Below, one piece after another: positions 23,005 through 30,712 of a stretch of DNA of 30,712 nucleotides. The stretch's first letter is position 1. Each line of letters begins with the position of its first letter. The DNA is taken from NCBI GenBank assembly GCA_023411215.1, contig JAEYOY010000033.1, positions 1 through 30,712 of the forward strand, read 5' to 3'. This DNA comes from Bacillota bacterium (GTDB taxonomy: Bacteria; Bacillota; Clostridia; Lachnospirales; Lachnospiraceae). The notes beneath the pieces are model-generated. The model ran no database searches, was not told the DNA's origin, and saw nothing but the letters and a program-made list of their open reading frames with translations. A program made the position numbers and the translations under genes.

Positions 23005-24810
23005 ATGGCACGGAATAAGAATTTACCCAAAAGAAGCGAGGTAGATGTACAATATACCTGGGCAATCGAAGATTTGTATCCGAACGATGAGATGTGGCAA
23101 AAGGAGTATGAGAAGGTGAAGGAGATGCTTCCAAAAGCATCTGAGTTTCAGGGAAGACTGGGAAAGTCAGCAGAGATTCTGTTGGCATTTCTTCAGCTTC
23201 ATGATGAAATCAATATGCTGACCGAACGGGTATATGTATATGCAAACCAGAAATATCATGAGGATACCAATAATGCTATTTATCAGGATCTCTCCAATAA
23301 AGCCAATGCATTATCTGTTCAGGTGAACAGTACGCTGGCATTTGCCACACCGGAGATATTAACAATTCCCGAGGAAATGATAGCTCAGTATAAGCATGAA
23401 GCAAGTGATTTGATGCAGTATGATTTCTATTTGAAGGATATCCTTCGGAAGAAGCCTCATATCCTGAACGGCGAGATGGAAGGTTTACTGGCAGAAGCCG
23501 GTGAGATAGCGGAGGCACCGGGTAACATCTTCTCCATGTTCAATAATGCTGATATAAAATTCCCTGAGATAGTAGATGAGAATGGTGAGAAGGTTCGTAT
23601 TACCCATGGAAGGTACGGACAGTTATTAGAAAGTACAGATCGCAGGGTAAGAAGAGAAGCTTTTGAGGGAGTGTATGCAACTTATCAAGGCTATCGTAAT
23701 ACTTTGGCGGCTGCTTACAGCTCTAATGTAAAGCAGGAGGTATTCTTCGCAAAGGCGAGAAAATATAACTCCACTATGGAGAGAGCATTAGATTCAAGTA
23801 ATATTCCGGTTGAGGTTTATACCAACCTGGTTGCTGCAGTGCACGAGAATTTGAACCTGATGCACCGTTATGTATCCCTTCGAAAGAAACTCTTAGGAGT
23901 TGAAGAGCTTCATATGTATGATCTATATACACCTCTGATTGGCGAAGTGAAGATGGAGATACCCTTCGAAGAAGCAAAGAAATTAGTGGCAAAGGGTCTG
24001 GAGCCTCTTGGAGAAGATTATCAGAGAATTCTGACGGAGGGTTATAACCATCGGTGGATTGATGTCTATGAAAATGAAAACAAGAGAAGCGGTGCTTATT
24101 CCTGGGGGGCATACGGTACACATCCCTATGTTCTGCTCAACTTCAATGACACCTTGAACAATGTATTTACTCTGGCACATGAGATGGGCCATGCCATCCA
24201 CAGCTATCATTCAGATCGTGAACAGCCATACATCTATGCCGGTTATCAAATATTTGTTGCTGAGGTTGCATCTACCTGCAACGAGGCACTTTTGATTGAT
24301 TATATGCTAAAGAAGACTGAGGATAAGAAGGAGAAGGCATATCTGATCAATCACTTCCTCGAGAAATTCAAAGGGACCTTGTATCGCCAAACTATGTTTG
24401 CCGAGTTTGAGATGATAACCCACAAGATGGTGGAAGAAGGAGAAAGCCTGACAGCTGAAGCACTCTGTAAGATTTATCATGATTTGAACGTGGCATATTA
24501 CGGCGAGGATATCGTGATTGATCCTGAGATCGATATGGAATGGTCCAGAATCCCTCATTTTTACAACGCCTTTTATGTATATCAATATGCAACCGGTTAC
24601 TCTGCTGCAATTGCATTATCCAGAAGAATTCTGAATGAGGGGCCGGAAGCGGTAGCAGATTATATCCGTTTCTTAAGTGGAGGAAGCTCCAATTACCCGA
24701 TTGAGCTTCTGAAGGCAGCAGGAGTTGACATGAGCACAAAGGAGCCGGTTAACCAGGCCCTGAAGCTATTTGAAGAGCTCCTTAATCAGATGGATGAGCT
24801 GCTACAGTAG
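23005..24810 (+). CDS. pepF: Oligoendopeptidase F (M3 family)
   Basis: A 601-residue cytoplasmic zinc metallopeptidase that degrades oligopeptides. Seen: zinc-binding HEMGH (392-396) in LAHEMGHAIHSYHS, the downstream zinc Glu region FVAEVASTCNEALL, GAYSWGAYGTHPYVLLNF, and the C-terminal PHFYNAFYVYQYATGYSAA with RFLSGGSSNYP, all typical of PepF. Length is the family length (about 600). AAGGAG lies 8 bases before the ATG. It starts a plus-strand pair with the deaminase-family gene 77 bases downstream (29 to the alternative start); no terminator is seen between them. Confidence 0.95.
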   Translation: MARNKNLPKRSEVDVQYTWAIEDLYPNDEMWQKEYEKVKEMLPKASEFQGRLGKSAEILLAFLQLHDEINMLTERVYVYANQKYHEDTNNAIYQDLSNKANALSVQVNSTLAFATPEILTIPEEMIAQYKHEASDLMQYDFYLKDILRKKPHILNGEMEGLLAEAGEIAEAPGNIFSMFNNADIKFPEIVDENGEKVRITHGRYGQLLESTDRRVRREAFEGVYATYQGYRNTLAAAYSSNVKQEVFFAKARKYNSTMERALDSSNIPVEVYTNLVAAVHENLNLMHRYVSLRKKLLGVEELHMYDLYTPLIGEVKMEIPFEEAKKLVAKGLEPLGEDYQRILTEGYNHRWIDVYENENKRSGAYSWGAYGTHPYVLLNFNDTLNNVFTLAHEMGHAIHSYHSDREQPYIYAGYQIFVAEVASTCNEALLIDYMLKKTEDKKEKAYLINHFLEKFKGTLYRQTMFAEFEMITHKMVEEGESLTAEALCKIYHDLNVAYYGEDIVIDPEIDMEWSRIPHFYNAFYVYQYATGYSAAIALSRRILNEGPEAVADYIRFLSGGSSNYPIELLKAAGVDMSTKEPVNQALKLFEELLNQMDELLQ

Positions 24811-24887
24811 CATTAGGTTAAGAGGAAGCCGGATAACGTATGCCGGATTTTACGACATATAATCTGTTAAGGTTTGGGGAGAGCGGG

Positions 24888-25844
24888 ATGACAGATCATT
24901 TTACAAAGGAATTTATAGAAGCATTGGAAGCAGGAGATTTGGAAAGGGTTAGGAAAATACCGAAGGCGGATCTTCATAATCATTTTTCGCTGGGAGGAGA
25001 CCGGGACTATATCAGGGAGCATACCGGGATAGACATTCAAAGCAGCGTAGGAGTTTTAAATTCCATGGAGGAGATGCATGCCTGGAATAATCGATACCTG
25101 GGAGAGCGGTTTTCTAATCTTAAGATGAGAAGGCTTATGATTGAGGCCGCCTTTCATCAGGCGAAGAAGGATGGTGTTACCATTCTTGAGATTGGAGAGG
25201 ATGTATGGGGGCTTGGTGAGTTCTTTCATGGCGATATAGACGACTTAATTGCTGCTTTCATGCATGCAAAGGAAAGTATTGCACCAGATATTGAACTACG
25301 CTTACAGATCGGTTTATCCAGACACTGTGGTATTGATTACCTAATGGGGTGCTTAGAACATTTCTGGGGAAGAAACGAATTCTATTCCATCGACTTATAT
25401 GGAGATGAGTTAGCACAGCCTATCGAAAATTTTGTTCCAATTTATAAGAAAGCGAAGGAACAAGGGCTTCGGCTAAAAGCTCACCTAGGAGAGTGGACAG
25501 ATGCCAAAGAAGTGCGAAAAGGCATTGAGCTGCTTCACTTGGATGAGGTACAGCATGGAATAGCAGCGGCGGCCTCAGGAGAGGTTATAGAGTATCTGAT
25601 TAAGAATAAGATACGGCTTAATATAACACCAACCAGCAATAGACTTCTGAACCGGGTATCAAGCCTTACAGAGCACCCAATCAGAACGCTTTATCGTGCT
25701 GGGGTCGATGTCACCATCAATTCCGATGATATCCTTATTTTTGACAGTGATGTTTCGAAGGAATACATTAGACTATACCAGGCACAGACCTTAACAGTAC
25801 AAGAATTGGATGAAATCCGGGTGAATGGATTAAAGCATATATAA
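24888..25844 (+). CDS. Adenosine deaminase family protein
   Basis: A 318-residue metal-dependent hydrolase of the adenosine/AMP deaminase family. Seen: zinc ligands in DLHNHF (His30, His32), HLGEW near the middle (His and catalytic Glu), QHGIA (His), and NSDD (Asp), in the order expected for the fold. The ATG at 24888 with GGGGAG upstream gives MTDHFTKEFIEALE; an in-frame ATG at 24840 with a distant GAGG adds 16 residues and cannot be excluded. The C-terminus stops soon after EIRVNGLKH, somewhat shorter than classic adenosine deaminases, but no continuation was found in other frames. The substrate, adenosine or another purine, is not settled by sequence. Confidence 0.85.
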   Translation: MTDHFTKEFIEALEAGDLERVRKIPKADLHNHFSLGGDRDYIREHTGIDIQSSVGVLNSMEEMHAWNNRYLGERFSNLKMRRLMIEAAFHQAKKDGVTILEIGEDVWGLGEFFHGDIDDLIAAFMHAKESIAPDIELRLQIGLSRHCGIDYLMGCLEHFWGRNEFYSIDLYGDELAQPIENFVPIYKKAKEQGLRLKAHLGEWTDAKEVRKGIELLHLDEVQHGIAAAASGEVIEYLIKNKIRLNITPTSNRLLNRVSSLTEHPIRTLYRAGVDVTINSDDILIFDSDVSKEYIRLYQAQTLTVQELDEIRVNGLKHI

Positions 25845-25988
25845 ACGAAATGGGGGTACAATGAAACAGTAACTCATACGTGACATGACAACCGGAAGCC
25901 CATTTAATCTGTTTTTAAGCTTTGCTGTTCCAAGTGGTATAGAATATGGATTTATTGAAATACATAAATATTAAATGCAAGTCTGTAG

Positions 25989-27296
25989 CTAGACAATACA
26001 GATTCCGTGTTTATATTCGTTTAGCAACGATGTACCGTATTTCTGGTAAACAGCCTGATTATAGATATCTGCCGCAAAGATATCCTCCGACAACATCTGC
26101 ATACCAAGTGCATCCAGTTGCTCCTCTGCTTTTGATACCTTTGTTATCATAGGAATTCTACCTTGCTTTTCAATGTGGCGAAGTAATGGTGTGGATTCCT
26201 TTCTGATTCCTAAGATTCTGGCATAGGGAGTATAATCTGCCTCCATATATTTTCTCATGGATTCTGTTTTGATACTTAGCAGAATATGAAGGAGAGCACG
26301 ATTTATCCTTGTTAACGTCATATTCCTGGTTTTGATATTCTGAATTAAGATAGAGATACTCATATTAAAATCCTTGATGTTCTTAATACGCTCTGCCAAA
26401 TCTGGTGTGATATCCAGGTATCTTGCAAGTGATTTGCTATCTTCATTGCGAAGCTTATATTTGATAATTGTGGCAAAGTCTTCTTCTGTAATAGGATAGG
26501 TAATTTGATAATTATCCCTTAGATACTTAGCCACATCCTCCGGAACGCTTTGTACGGCTGCAGTTATGGCATCGGCCGGCAACTCCCTTTGCTGATTGAT
26601 GGTATTACGTATGGCAGTTGCAGAGCTGATAACCGGATCACAGAGCTCTAGATCATTACTGTTATAAGGTCTTACATCGGATAATTCCTTCTCGTGATAA
26701 TGTGCGGAGATTCTCTGTATGGTAACCGGTTCTATGGAGGAAGAGAGCTTAATCAATGCCTTGCTGTATTCTATCCCAAGAATATTGTTGGGTTCGGTCA
26801 GAATTTTGGATAGGGAGTGTTTATCGGAAGAGCCCAGGTCATCCATAGAATGCTCCAAGGCTTTCAGCCTGGCAGCAGGATAAGTAAGACCATCTCTCAT
26901 ATAATCCTGTAATTGGTTTTCGAATACTTCCGGTGCATGAAGTAAGAACTGCGCAGCCGAGGTGAGCCGAGAGATATTACCGCACTCACTGCCGAAGCAC
27001 AGCGCATTAACCACGCCTAATTTGTCAAGAATTGAGACTGCGCCATGAGCAAAGTATTCTGCGCTTCCGGTAGCGTAGCATACCGGGAGCTCCAGTACCA
27101 GATCCACACCATTATTTAGAGCCATTTTTGCTCGACTGTATTTATCCATCATTGCCGGTGTGCCACGCTGCACAAAATCGCCGCTCATAACAGCAACGCA
27201 ATAATCGGCTCCGGTAACCTTTCTGGCTTGTTCAATATGATATTTATGCCCGTTATGAAAGGGATTGTATTCGGTTATTAAGCCAACAACCTTCAT
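25989..27296 (-). CDS. tmcAL: tRNA(Met) cytidine acetate ligase (YlbM)
   Basis: A 435-residue HIGH-type nucleotidyltransferase, TmcAL, which activates acetate with ATP to form N4-acetylcytidine at the elongator tRNA(Met) anticodon wobble base. Seen: MKVVGLITEYNPFHNGH with the HNGH motif (14-17), VAVMSGDFVQRGTPA, KYSRAKMALNNGVDLVLELP, and FGSECG. Length is near that of Bacillus YlbM. The ATG at 27296 has GGAGG 6 bases upstream; the longer start at 27317 overlaps the promoter. It is divergent from pta, so the acetate-using modifier sits beside the acetate-producing pathway, though the ylbM-ylbN proximity is ancestral. Its promoter appears to borrow a -35 from repeat copy D. Confidence 0.94.
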   Translation of the reverse strand: MKVVGLITEYNPFHNGHKYHIEQARKVTGADYCVAVMSGDFVQRGTPAMMDKYSRAKMALNNGVDLVLELPVCYATGSAEYFAHGAVSILDKLGVVNALCFGSECGNISRLTSAAQFLLHAPEVFENQLQDYMRDGLTYPAARLKALEHSMDDLGSSDKHSLSKILTEPNNILGIEYSKALIKLSSSIEPVTIQRISAHYHEKELSDVRPYNSNDLELCDPVISSATAIRNTINQQRELPADAITAAVQSVPEDVAKYLRDNYQITYPITEEDFATIIKYKLRNEDSKSLARYLDITPDLAERIKNIKDFNMSISILIQNIKTRNMTLTRINRALLHILLSIKTESMRKYMEADYTPYARILGIRKESTPLLRHIEKQGRIPMITKVSKAEEQLDALGMQMLSEDIFAADIYNQAVYQKYGTSLLNEYKHGICIV

Positions 27297-27315
27297 GTGA
27301 TACCTCCGTAAAAGC

Positions 27316-27344
27316 ATTATATTTCAATAACAAAAGATGAACAA
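27316..27344 (-). promoter_or_regulatory. Probable tmcAL promoter overlapping repeat D
   Basis: On the minus strand TTGTTC (27344-27339), 17 bases, TATAAT (27321-27316). The -35 lies in the right arm of repeat copy D, whose family core ends in CTTGTTCTTCC. The leader would be very short, with GGAGG (27307-27303) near the 5' end. Confidence 0.5.
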
Positions 27345-27414
27345 GGATTTCGTTCCAATGGACGAACTTTGCGGTTCATCCAAGATTTTTGTTTTATAAA
27401 AATCCTTTATTCAC
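27336..27414 (-). repeat. Modular palindromic repeat, copy D
   Basis: Minus orientation. Module 1 hairpin at 27408-27382 is one base shorter on one arm than in copies B and C. The core at 27381-27336 reads GGATGAAC at one end and GTTCATC at the other: the fourth outer pair is changed from A-T to T-A on both sides. One inner pair is mismatched. It lies between tmcAL and copy C. Confidence 0.82.
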
Positions 27415-27421
27415 AGTAACA

Positions 27422-27570
27422 TAACATGTTACCCTTTGAATTAGTTTGTGCCGAGGAAGACGCAGGAACGGCATTCCTATAACCCGGAAGAACAAGGAGT
27501 TCGTTCCAATGGACGAACTTCGCGGTTCTTCCCAAGGATTTTTGCTTTATAAAAATCCTTTATTCACACT
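27422..27570 (-). repeat. Modular palindromic repeat, copy C
   Basis: Minus orientation, starting AGTGTGAATAAAGG at 27570. Module 1: AAGGATTTTT/AAAAATCCTT (27534-27543, 27551-27560). Core 27486-27532, GGAAGAAC/GTTCTTCC, inner stem AGTTCGT/ACGAACT: one C-G pair of copy A replaced by T-A. Module 3 is reduced to its right arm and tail, GGCACAAACTAATTCAAAGG (27452-27433), ending near TAACATGTTA. With copy D it fills much of the 498-base divergent spacer. Confidence 0.85.
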
Positions 27571-27699
27571 ATGATAGCATTATTTTCAATGAGCGTCAAT
27601 TATACTGGGAGCATATAGTATCTCAGAAGGAAACAATTGGATTTGTAGAAATTATATGCTGAAAGATCATAATTCTATGATTTTTAGACAAAAATATAC

Positions 27700-27728
27700 T
27701 TGTATCCACAGATGAATTGATTTATAAT
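27700..27728 (+). promoter_or_regulatory. Probable promoter of pta-ackA
   Basis: TTGTAT (27700-27705), 17-base spacer, TATAAT (27723-27728), about 65 bases before the pta start. The stretch 27571-27699 shows no other structure. Confidence 0.65.
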
Positions 27729-27794
27729 AAAATTTATGGGTTTTACGAATCATATATTAATTATTAAACCACCTGTTATGAAAGGAGAGACATC

Positions 27795-28790
27795 ATGGGT
27801 TTTATTGATGTGATCAAGGAAAGAGCAAAACAGAATATCAAAACAATTGTATTGCCTGAGACAGAGGACAGAAGAACGTTAGAGGCTGCAAGCAGAATAT
27901 TAGCAGAAGGTGTAGCTAATATTGTTTTAGTTGGTAATGAGGAAGCAATTGCAAAGGTTGGTGAGGGCTTGGACTTATCTAAGGCTACAATTATTGACCC
28001 CAACAACACAGACAAGCTTCAAAAATATATCGACCTGTTAGTTGAAGTAAGAAAGAGCAAAGGAATGACGCCTGAGCAGGCAAAGGAGCTTTTAACTAAG
28101 GATTATCTTTATTTTGGAGTAACAATGGTTAAAGCAGGTGATGCAGACGGTATGGTATCCGGAGCAGTACATTCCACAGCTGATACCTTACGTCCTTCCT
28201 TACAGATTCTTAAGACAGCACCGAACACAAAGCTTGTATCTGCATTCTTTATTATCGTGGTTCCCAACTGTGAATTTGGCTCAGATGGTACCTTTATCTT
28301 CTCCGACTCCGGACTTGTACAGAACCCGAATGCTGAAGAATTAGCTGCAATTGCAGGTAGTAGTGCAAAGAGCTTTGAAGTATTAGTTGGCAAAGAGCCC
28401 ATCGTTGCGATGCTATCTCATTCCACCAAGGGAAGTGCTTCTCATCCTGATGTAGACAAGGTAGTAGAAGCTACTAGAATAGCAAAGGACTTATATCCTA
28501 ATTACAAGATTGACGGCGAGTTCCAGTTAGATGCTGCTATTGTTCCAAGCGTTGGTGCTTCTAAAGCACCTGGTAATGATATCGCAGGTAAAGCAAATGT
28601 ACTGGTATTCCCTGATCTTGATGCTGGTAACATCGGTTATAAGCTAGCGCAGAGACTTGCGAAAGCAGAAGCCTATGGTCCAATCACCCAAGGTATTGCA
28701 AAGCCGGTAAATGATTTATCCAGAGGTTGTTCTGCGGATGATATCGTTGGTGTTATCGCAATTACTGCAGTACAGGCAAACGTTCAATAA
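27795..28790 (+). CDS. pta: Phosphate acetyltransferase
   Basis: A 331-residue enzyme that exchanges CoA of acetyl-CoA for phosphate, giving acetyl phosphate. Seen: MGFIDVIKERAKQ, IVLPETEDRRTLEAA, DGMVSGAVHSTADTLRP, MLSHSTKGSASHPDVDKV, DGEFQLDAA, and NVLVFPDLDAGNIGYK, all PTA/PTB family hallmarks; the length fits the short, single-domain Pta of Firmicutes. AAAGGAG precedes the ATG by about 8 bases. ackA follows after 60 bases, the usual fermentative acetate operon yielding ATP. A 7-bp hairpin (28808-28824) lies in the intergenic stretch. Confidence 0.97.
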   Translation: MGFIDVIKERAKQNIKTIVLPETEDRRTLEAASRILAEGVANIVLVGNEEAIAKVGEGLDLSKATIIDPNNTDKLQKYIDLLVEVRKSKGMTPEQAKELLTKDYLYFGVTMVKAGDADGMVSGAVHSTADTLRPSLQILKTAPNTKLVSAFFIIVVPNCEFGSDGTFIFSDSGLVQNPNAEELAAIAGSSAKSFEVLVGKEPIVAMLSHSTKGSASHPDVDKVVEATRIAKDLYPNYKIDGEFQLDAAIVPSVGASKAPGNDIAGKANVLVFPDLDAGNIGYKLAQRLAKAEAYGPITQGIAKPVNDLSRGCSADDIVGVIAITAVQANVQ

Positions 28791-28807
28791 TTTCAGTAAC
28801 AGGTTTT

Positions 28808-28824
28808 TTAGATAACTTATCTAA
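28808..28824 (+). other. Small hairpin between pta and ackA
   Basis: TTAGATA (28808-28814)/TATCTAA (28818-28824) with loop ACT, after a run of T rather than before one. It is not a standard terminator; it might tune expression between the two genes. Confidence 0.4.
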
Positions 28825-28850
28825 TATATAAAGAGAGGTATGAATATAAA

Positions 28851-30041
28851 ATGAAAGTATTAGTTATTAATTGTGGAAGTTCATCTTTAAAATATCAATT
28901 AATTGACTCTGAATCAGAGAAAGCATTGGCTGTCGGTATCTGTGAGAGAATCGGTCAAGAGGTAGGCTGTTTAAAGCATACACCCGATGGTGGTGAGAAG
29001 GTTGTTATCGAGACTCCTATGCCTAACCATGATGTTGCTGTACAGTTAGTGCTTGATGCGTTAGTAGATGCAAAGCATGGTGTAATCAAATCTCTGGACG
29101 AAATAAGTGCTGTTGGACACAGAGTAGTACACGGCGGTGAGAAGTTTGCAGCATCTACCATTATCACTGATGAAGTAGTTCAGGGAATCGAGGAGTGTAA
29201 TGATTTAGCACCTCTTCATAATCCCGCTAATCTTATCGGTATTCGTGCTTGTCAGAAGCTGATGAAGGGTGTACCGATGGTAGCCGTATTTGATACTGCT
29301 TTCCATCAGACCATGCCGGCTAAGGCTTATCTGTACGGTTTGCCTTCTGAGTATTATGACAATTACAAGATTCGTAAATATGGTTTCCACGGAACTAGCC
29401 ACAGCTTCGTATCTAAGCGTGCTGCAGAATTTACAGGCTTAAATATTGATCATTCTAAGATTATCGTATGCCACCTTGGTAACGGTGCAAGTATCTCTGC
29501 AGTATTAAACGGTAAATCCATTGATACCAGCATGGGCTTCACTCCTTTAGCAGGTCTTGTAATGGGAACCAGAAGCGGTGATATTGATCCTTCCATCATT
29601 GATTTTATTGCTAAGAAAGAGAATAAGACCATTGACCAGATCATGAATCTGTTAAATAAGGAATCCGGCGTTCAAGGTATGTCAAAGGTATCCAGTGACT
29701 TCCGTGATATCAATTCGGCGATGGACAGTGGCAATCAGATGGCAATTACTGCATTTGAAGTATTCTGTTATCGTGTTGCTAAATACATCGGTGGATATGT
29801 AGCTGCAATGAATGGTGTTGATGTAATTGCATTTACCGCAGGTGTTGGAGAGAATGATTGGAAGGTAAGAGAGTGGGTATGCGAATACTTAGGTTACCTT
29901 GGCATTACCATTGACCTTGAGAAGAATAAGTTAAGAGGGCAAGAGGTAATGTTAACGACACCTGATTCTAAGACCAAGGTTTGCATCATCCCGACCAACG
30001 AGGAGTTAGCAATTGCAAGAGAGACAGTATCTTTACTGTAA
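28851..30041 (+). CDS. ackA: Acetate kinase
   Basis: A 396-residue kinase of the ASKHA fold that makes ATP and acetate from acetyl phosphate. Seen: VLVINCGSSSLKYQ at the start (phosphate loop with Asn7), AVGHRVVHGGEKF (substrate Arg), AVFDTAFHQTMP (catalytic Asp), HLGNGAS, MGTRSGDIDPS, and FTAGVGENDW near the C-terminus. Length is the family length. GAGAGG lies upstream of the ATG. It is downstream of pta and likely co-transcribed. No terminator follows; a consensus promoter for ylbN-rpmF starts 15 bases after the stop. Confidence 0.98.
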   Translation: MKVLVINCGSSSLKYQLIDSESEKALAVGICERIGQEVGCLKHTPDGGEKVVIETPMPNHDVAVQLVLDALVDAKHGVIKSLDEISAVGHRVVHGGEKFAASTIITDEVVQGIEECNDLAPLHNPANLIGIRACQKLMKGVPMVAVFDTAFHQTMPAKAYLYGLPSEYYDNYKIRKYGFHGTSHSFVSKRAAEFTGLNIDHSKIIVCHLGNGASISAVLNGKSIDTSMGFTPLAGLVMGTRSGDIDPSIIDFIAKKENKTIDQIMNLLNKESGVQGMSKVSSDFRDINSAMDSGNQMAITAFEVFCYRVAKYIGGYVAAMNGVDVIAFTAGVGENDWKVREWVCEYLGYLGITIDLEKNKLRGQEVMLTTPDSKTKVCIIPTNEELAIARETVSLL

Positions 30042-30055
30042 ATATTAAATTTTCG

Positions 30056-30084
30056 TTGACAAATAATAGCACAGTAGGTATAAT
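30056..30084 (+). promoter_or_regulatory. Consensus promoter of ylbN-rpmF
   Basis: Perfect TTGACA (30056-30061), 17-base spacer, perfect TATAAT (30079-30084). Transcription should start near 30091. Confidence 0.85.
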
Positions 30085-30153
30085 ACAAGAAGCGCGTTAG
30101 GAATGGCTCTTTTGATCCGTTCTTATCCTAGTGAATATTCGGAGAGATTTCAT

Positions 30154-30681
30154 ATGCTTATATCTTTGTCAGAAATAATGACTACCAAGGATAAGGTCGT
30201 TAAAATCAGTGCCCCCATTGAACTGGAGCGGTTTGATTACCAGGGGAGTTCCTATGAATTTGCTCATAAGGAGCCGGTAGAGTTAACTATTACGAATCTT
30301 GGCAACAGGACAGTAATGATTGAGGGCAGTACGAATATTTCTCTAACCCTGTTTTGTGACCGATGTCTTAAGGAAATGACTTACCCTATGGAAATTAATT
30401 TTTCAAAGGAAGTAGACTTCAACCTTACGGAAGAAGAACGGACAGAGGGTTTAGACGAAACAAATTATATTATTGGATACAATCTGGATGTAGACATATT
30501 GATTTATGATGAGGTTCTAATCGGTTTTCCCATGAAGCTGTTATGTAGCGAGGATTGCAAAGGACTTTGCAATAATTGCGGTACCAATCTGAATGAGAAG
30601 ACATGTGATTGTGACACTTTCGGTTATGATCCCAGAATGTCAGTAATCCGAGATATCTTTAACAATTTTAAGGAGGTGTGA
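30154..30681 (+). CDS. YceD/DUF177 family protein (YlbN)
   Basis: A 175-residue protein of the YceD (DUF177) family, regularly encoded next to rpmF and thought to act in large-subunit rRNA or ribosome biogenesis. Seen: MLISLSEIMTT at the start, the SLTLFCDRCL segment with a Cys pair, EEVLIGFPMKLLC-like region, and the C-terminal cysteine cluster CSEDCKGLCNNC followed by CDC, likely zinc-binding. ATG at 30154 is chosen because the family begins here and GGAGAG lies upstream; an ATG at 30103 only about 12 bases from the expected transcript start is less likely. Only 2 bases separate its stop from rpmF, whose ribosome site lies within its last codons. Confidence 0.9.
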   Translation: MLISLSEIMTTKDKVVKISAPIELERFDYQGSSYEFAHKEPVELTITNLGNRTVMIEGSTNISLTLFCDRCLKEMTYPMEINFSKEVDFNLTEEERTEGLDETNYIIGYNLDVDILIYDEVLIGFPMKLLCSEDCKGLCNNCGTNLNEKTCDCDTFGYDPRMSVIRDIFNNFKEV

Positions 30682-30683
30682 CA

Positions 30684-30712
30684 ATGTCTATTTGTCCTAA
30701 GGGTAAACATTC
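30684..30712 (+). CDS. rpmF: 50S ribosomal protein L32 (partial, 5' end)
   Basis: Only the first nine complete codons are present, MSICPKGKH, cut by the window edge. The start fits the clostridial L32 pattern (MSICPK), and its place right after ylbN is conserved. AAGGAGGTG (30670-30678) gives a strong ribosome site. Confidence 0.88.

Noticed and set aside
23774..24739. Several minus-strand frames inside pepF
   Set aside because: They are antisense shadows of a well-conserved peptidase gene and show no domain or ribosome site.
25845..25988. Frameshifted continuation of the deaminase-family gene
   Set aside because: The other two frames give short, unrelated peptides ending quickly, with no deaminase-like residues.
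30103..30153. Longer N-terminus for the YceD/DUF177 protein
   Set aside because: It would start very close to the transcript 5' end without a ribosome site, and the family begins at the MLISLSEI segment.

Overview
The window reads as chromosome of a low-GC, endospore-forming clostridium, most likely a Lachnospiraceae member of the Lachnoclostridium/Anaerocolumna type. This rests on an alpha/beta-type SASP gene and ylbJ (sporulation), a pta-ackA acetate pathway, Cys-containing L28 and L32 starts, clostridial-type citrate synthase, strong Shine-Dalgarno sites and AT-rich spacers. Taxonomy is inferred from gene content; no search was run.

Left block (1-8047): rpmB (L28), a 45-codon membrane protein on the minus strand, then asp23/yloU - fakA/yloV and, further on, recG. 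This is the rpmB-yloU-yloV-recG neighbourhood known from Bacillus. Between fakA and recG lie a DUF1653 gene and a minus-strand GntR (YtrA-type) - ABC ATPase - ABC-2 permease operon, whose upstream region carries two sets of inverted repeats.

Middle accessory block (8050-17760): a cell-surface polysaccharide island. It has a polyprenyl-phosphate glycosyltransferase (GT2) translationally coupled to a GT-C-like polytopic membrane protein, UDP-galactopyranose mutase (glf), a second GT2, a DUF2298 polytopic membrane protein, and a secreted L,D-transpeptidase with Ig-like repeats. Copies of a modular palindromic repeat lie at both ends in the same orientation (8050-8240 and 17527-17757), with a divergent copy inside (12626-12800). 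A cloverleaf-like palindromic element (13562-13706) sits on the stop codon of the second GT2.

Right block (17838-30712): citrate synthase, SASP, then rsmD - coaD - coiled-coil gene, minus-strand ylbJ, pepF, an adenosine-deaminase-family gene, minus-strand tmcAL (ylbM), pta - ackA, ylbN (YceD/DUF177) and the first codons of rpmF. This matches the Bacillus ylbH-coaD-ylbJ-ylbM-ylbN-rpmF block with insertions and two inversions. Two more copies of the modular repeat, in reverse orientation, occupy the tmcAL/pta divergent spacer, and one appears to provide the -35 box of tmcAL.

The most interesting signals are: (i) the repeat family, with compensatory base changes in four copies; (ii) the cloverleaf element; (iii) the twice-repeated GT2 + GT-C module around glf, a candidate undescribed surface-glycan pathway. 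No CRISPR array, tRNA, rRNA, transposase or integrase was seen.
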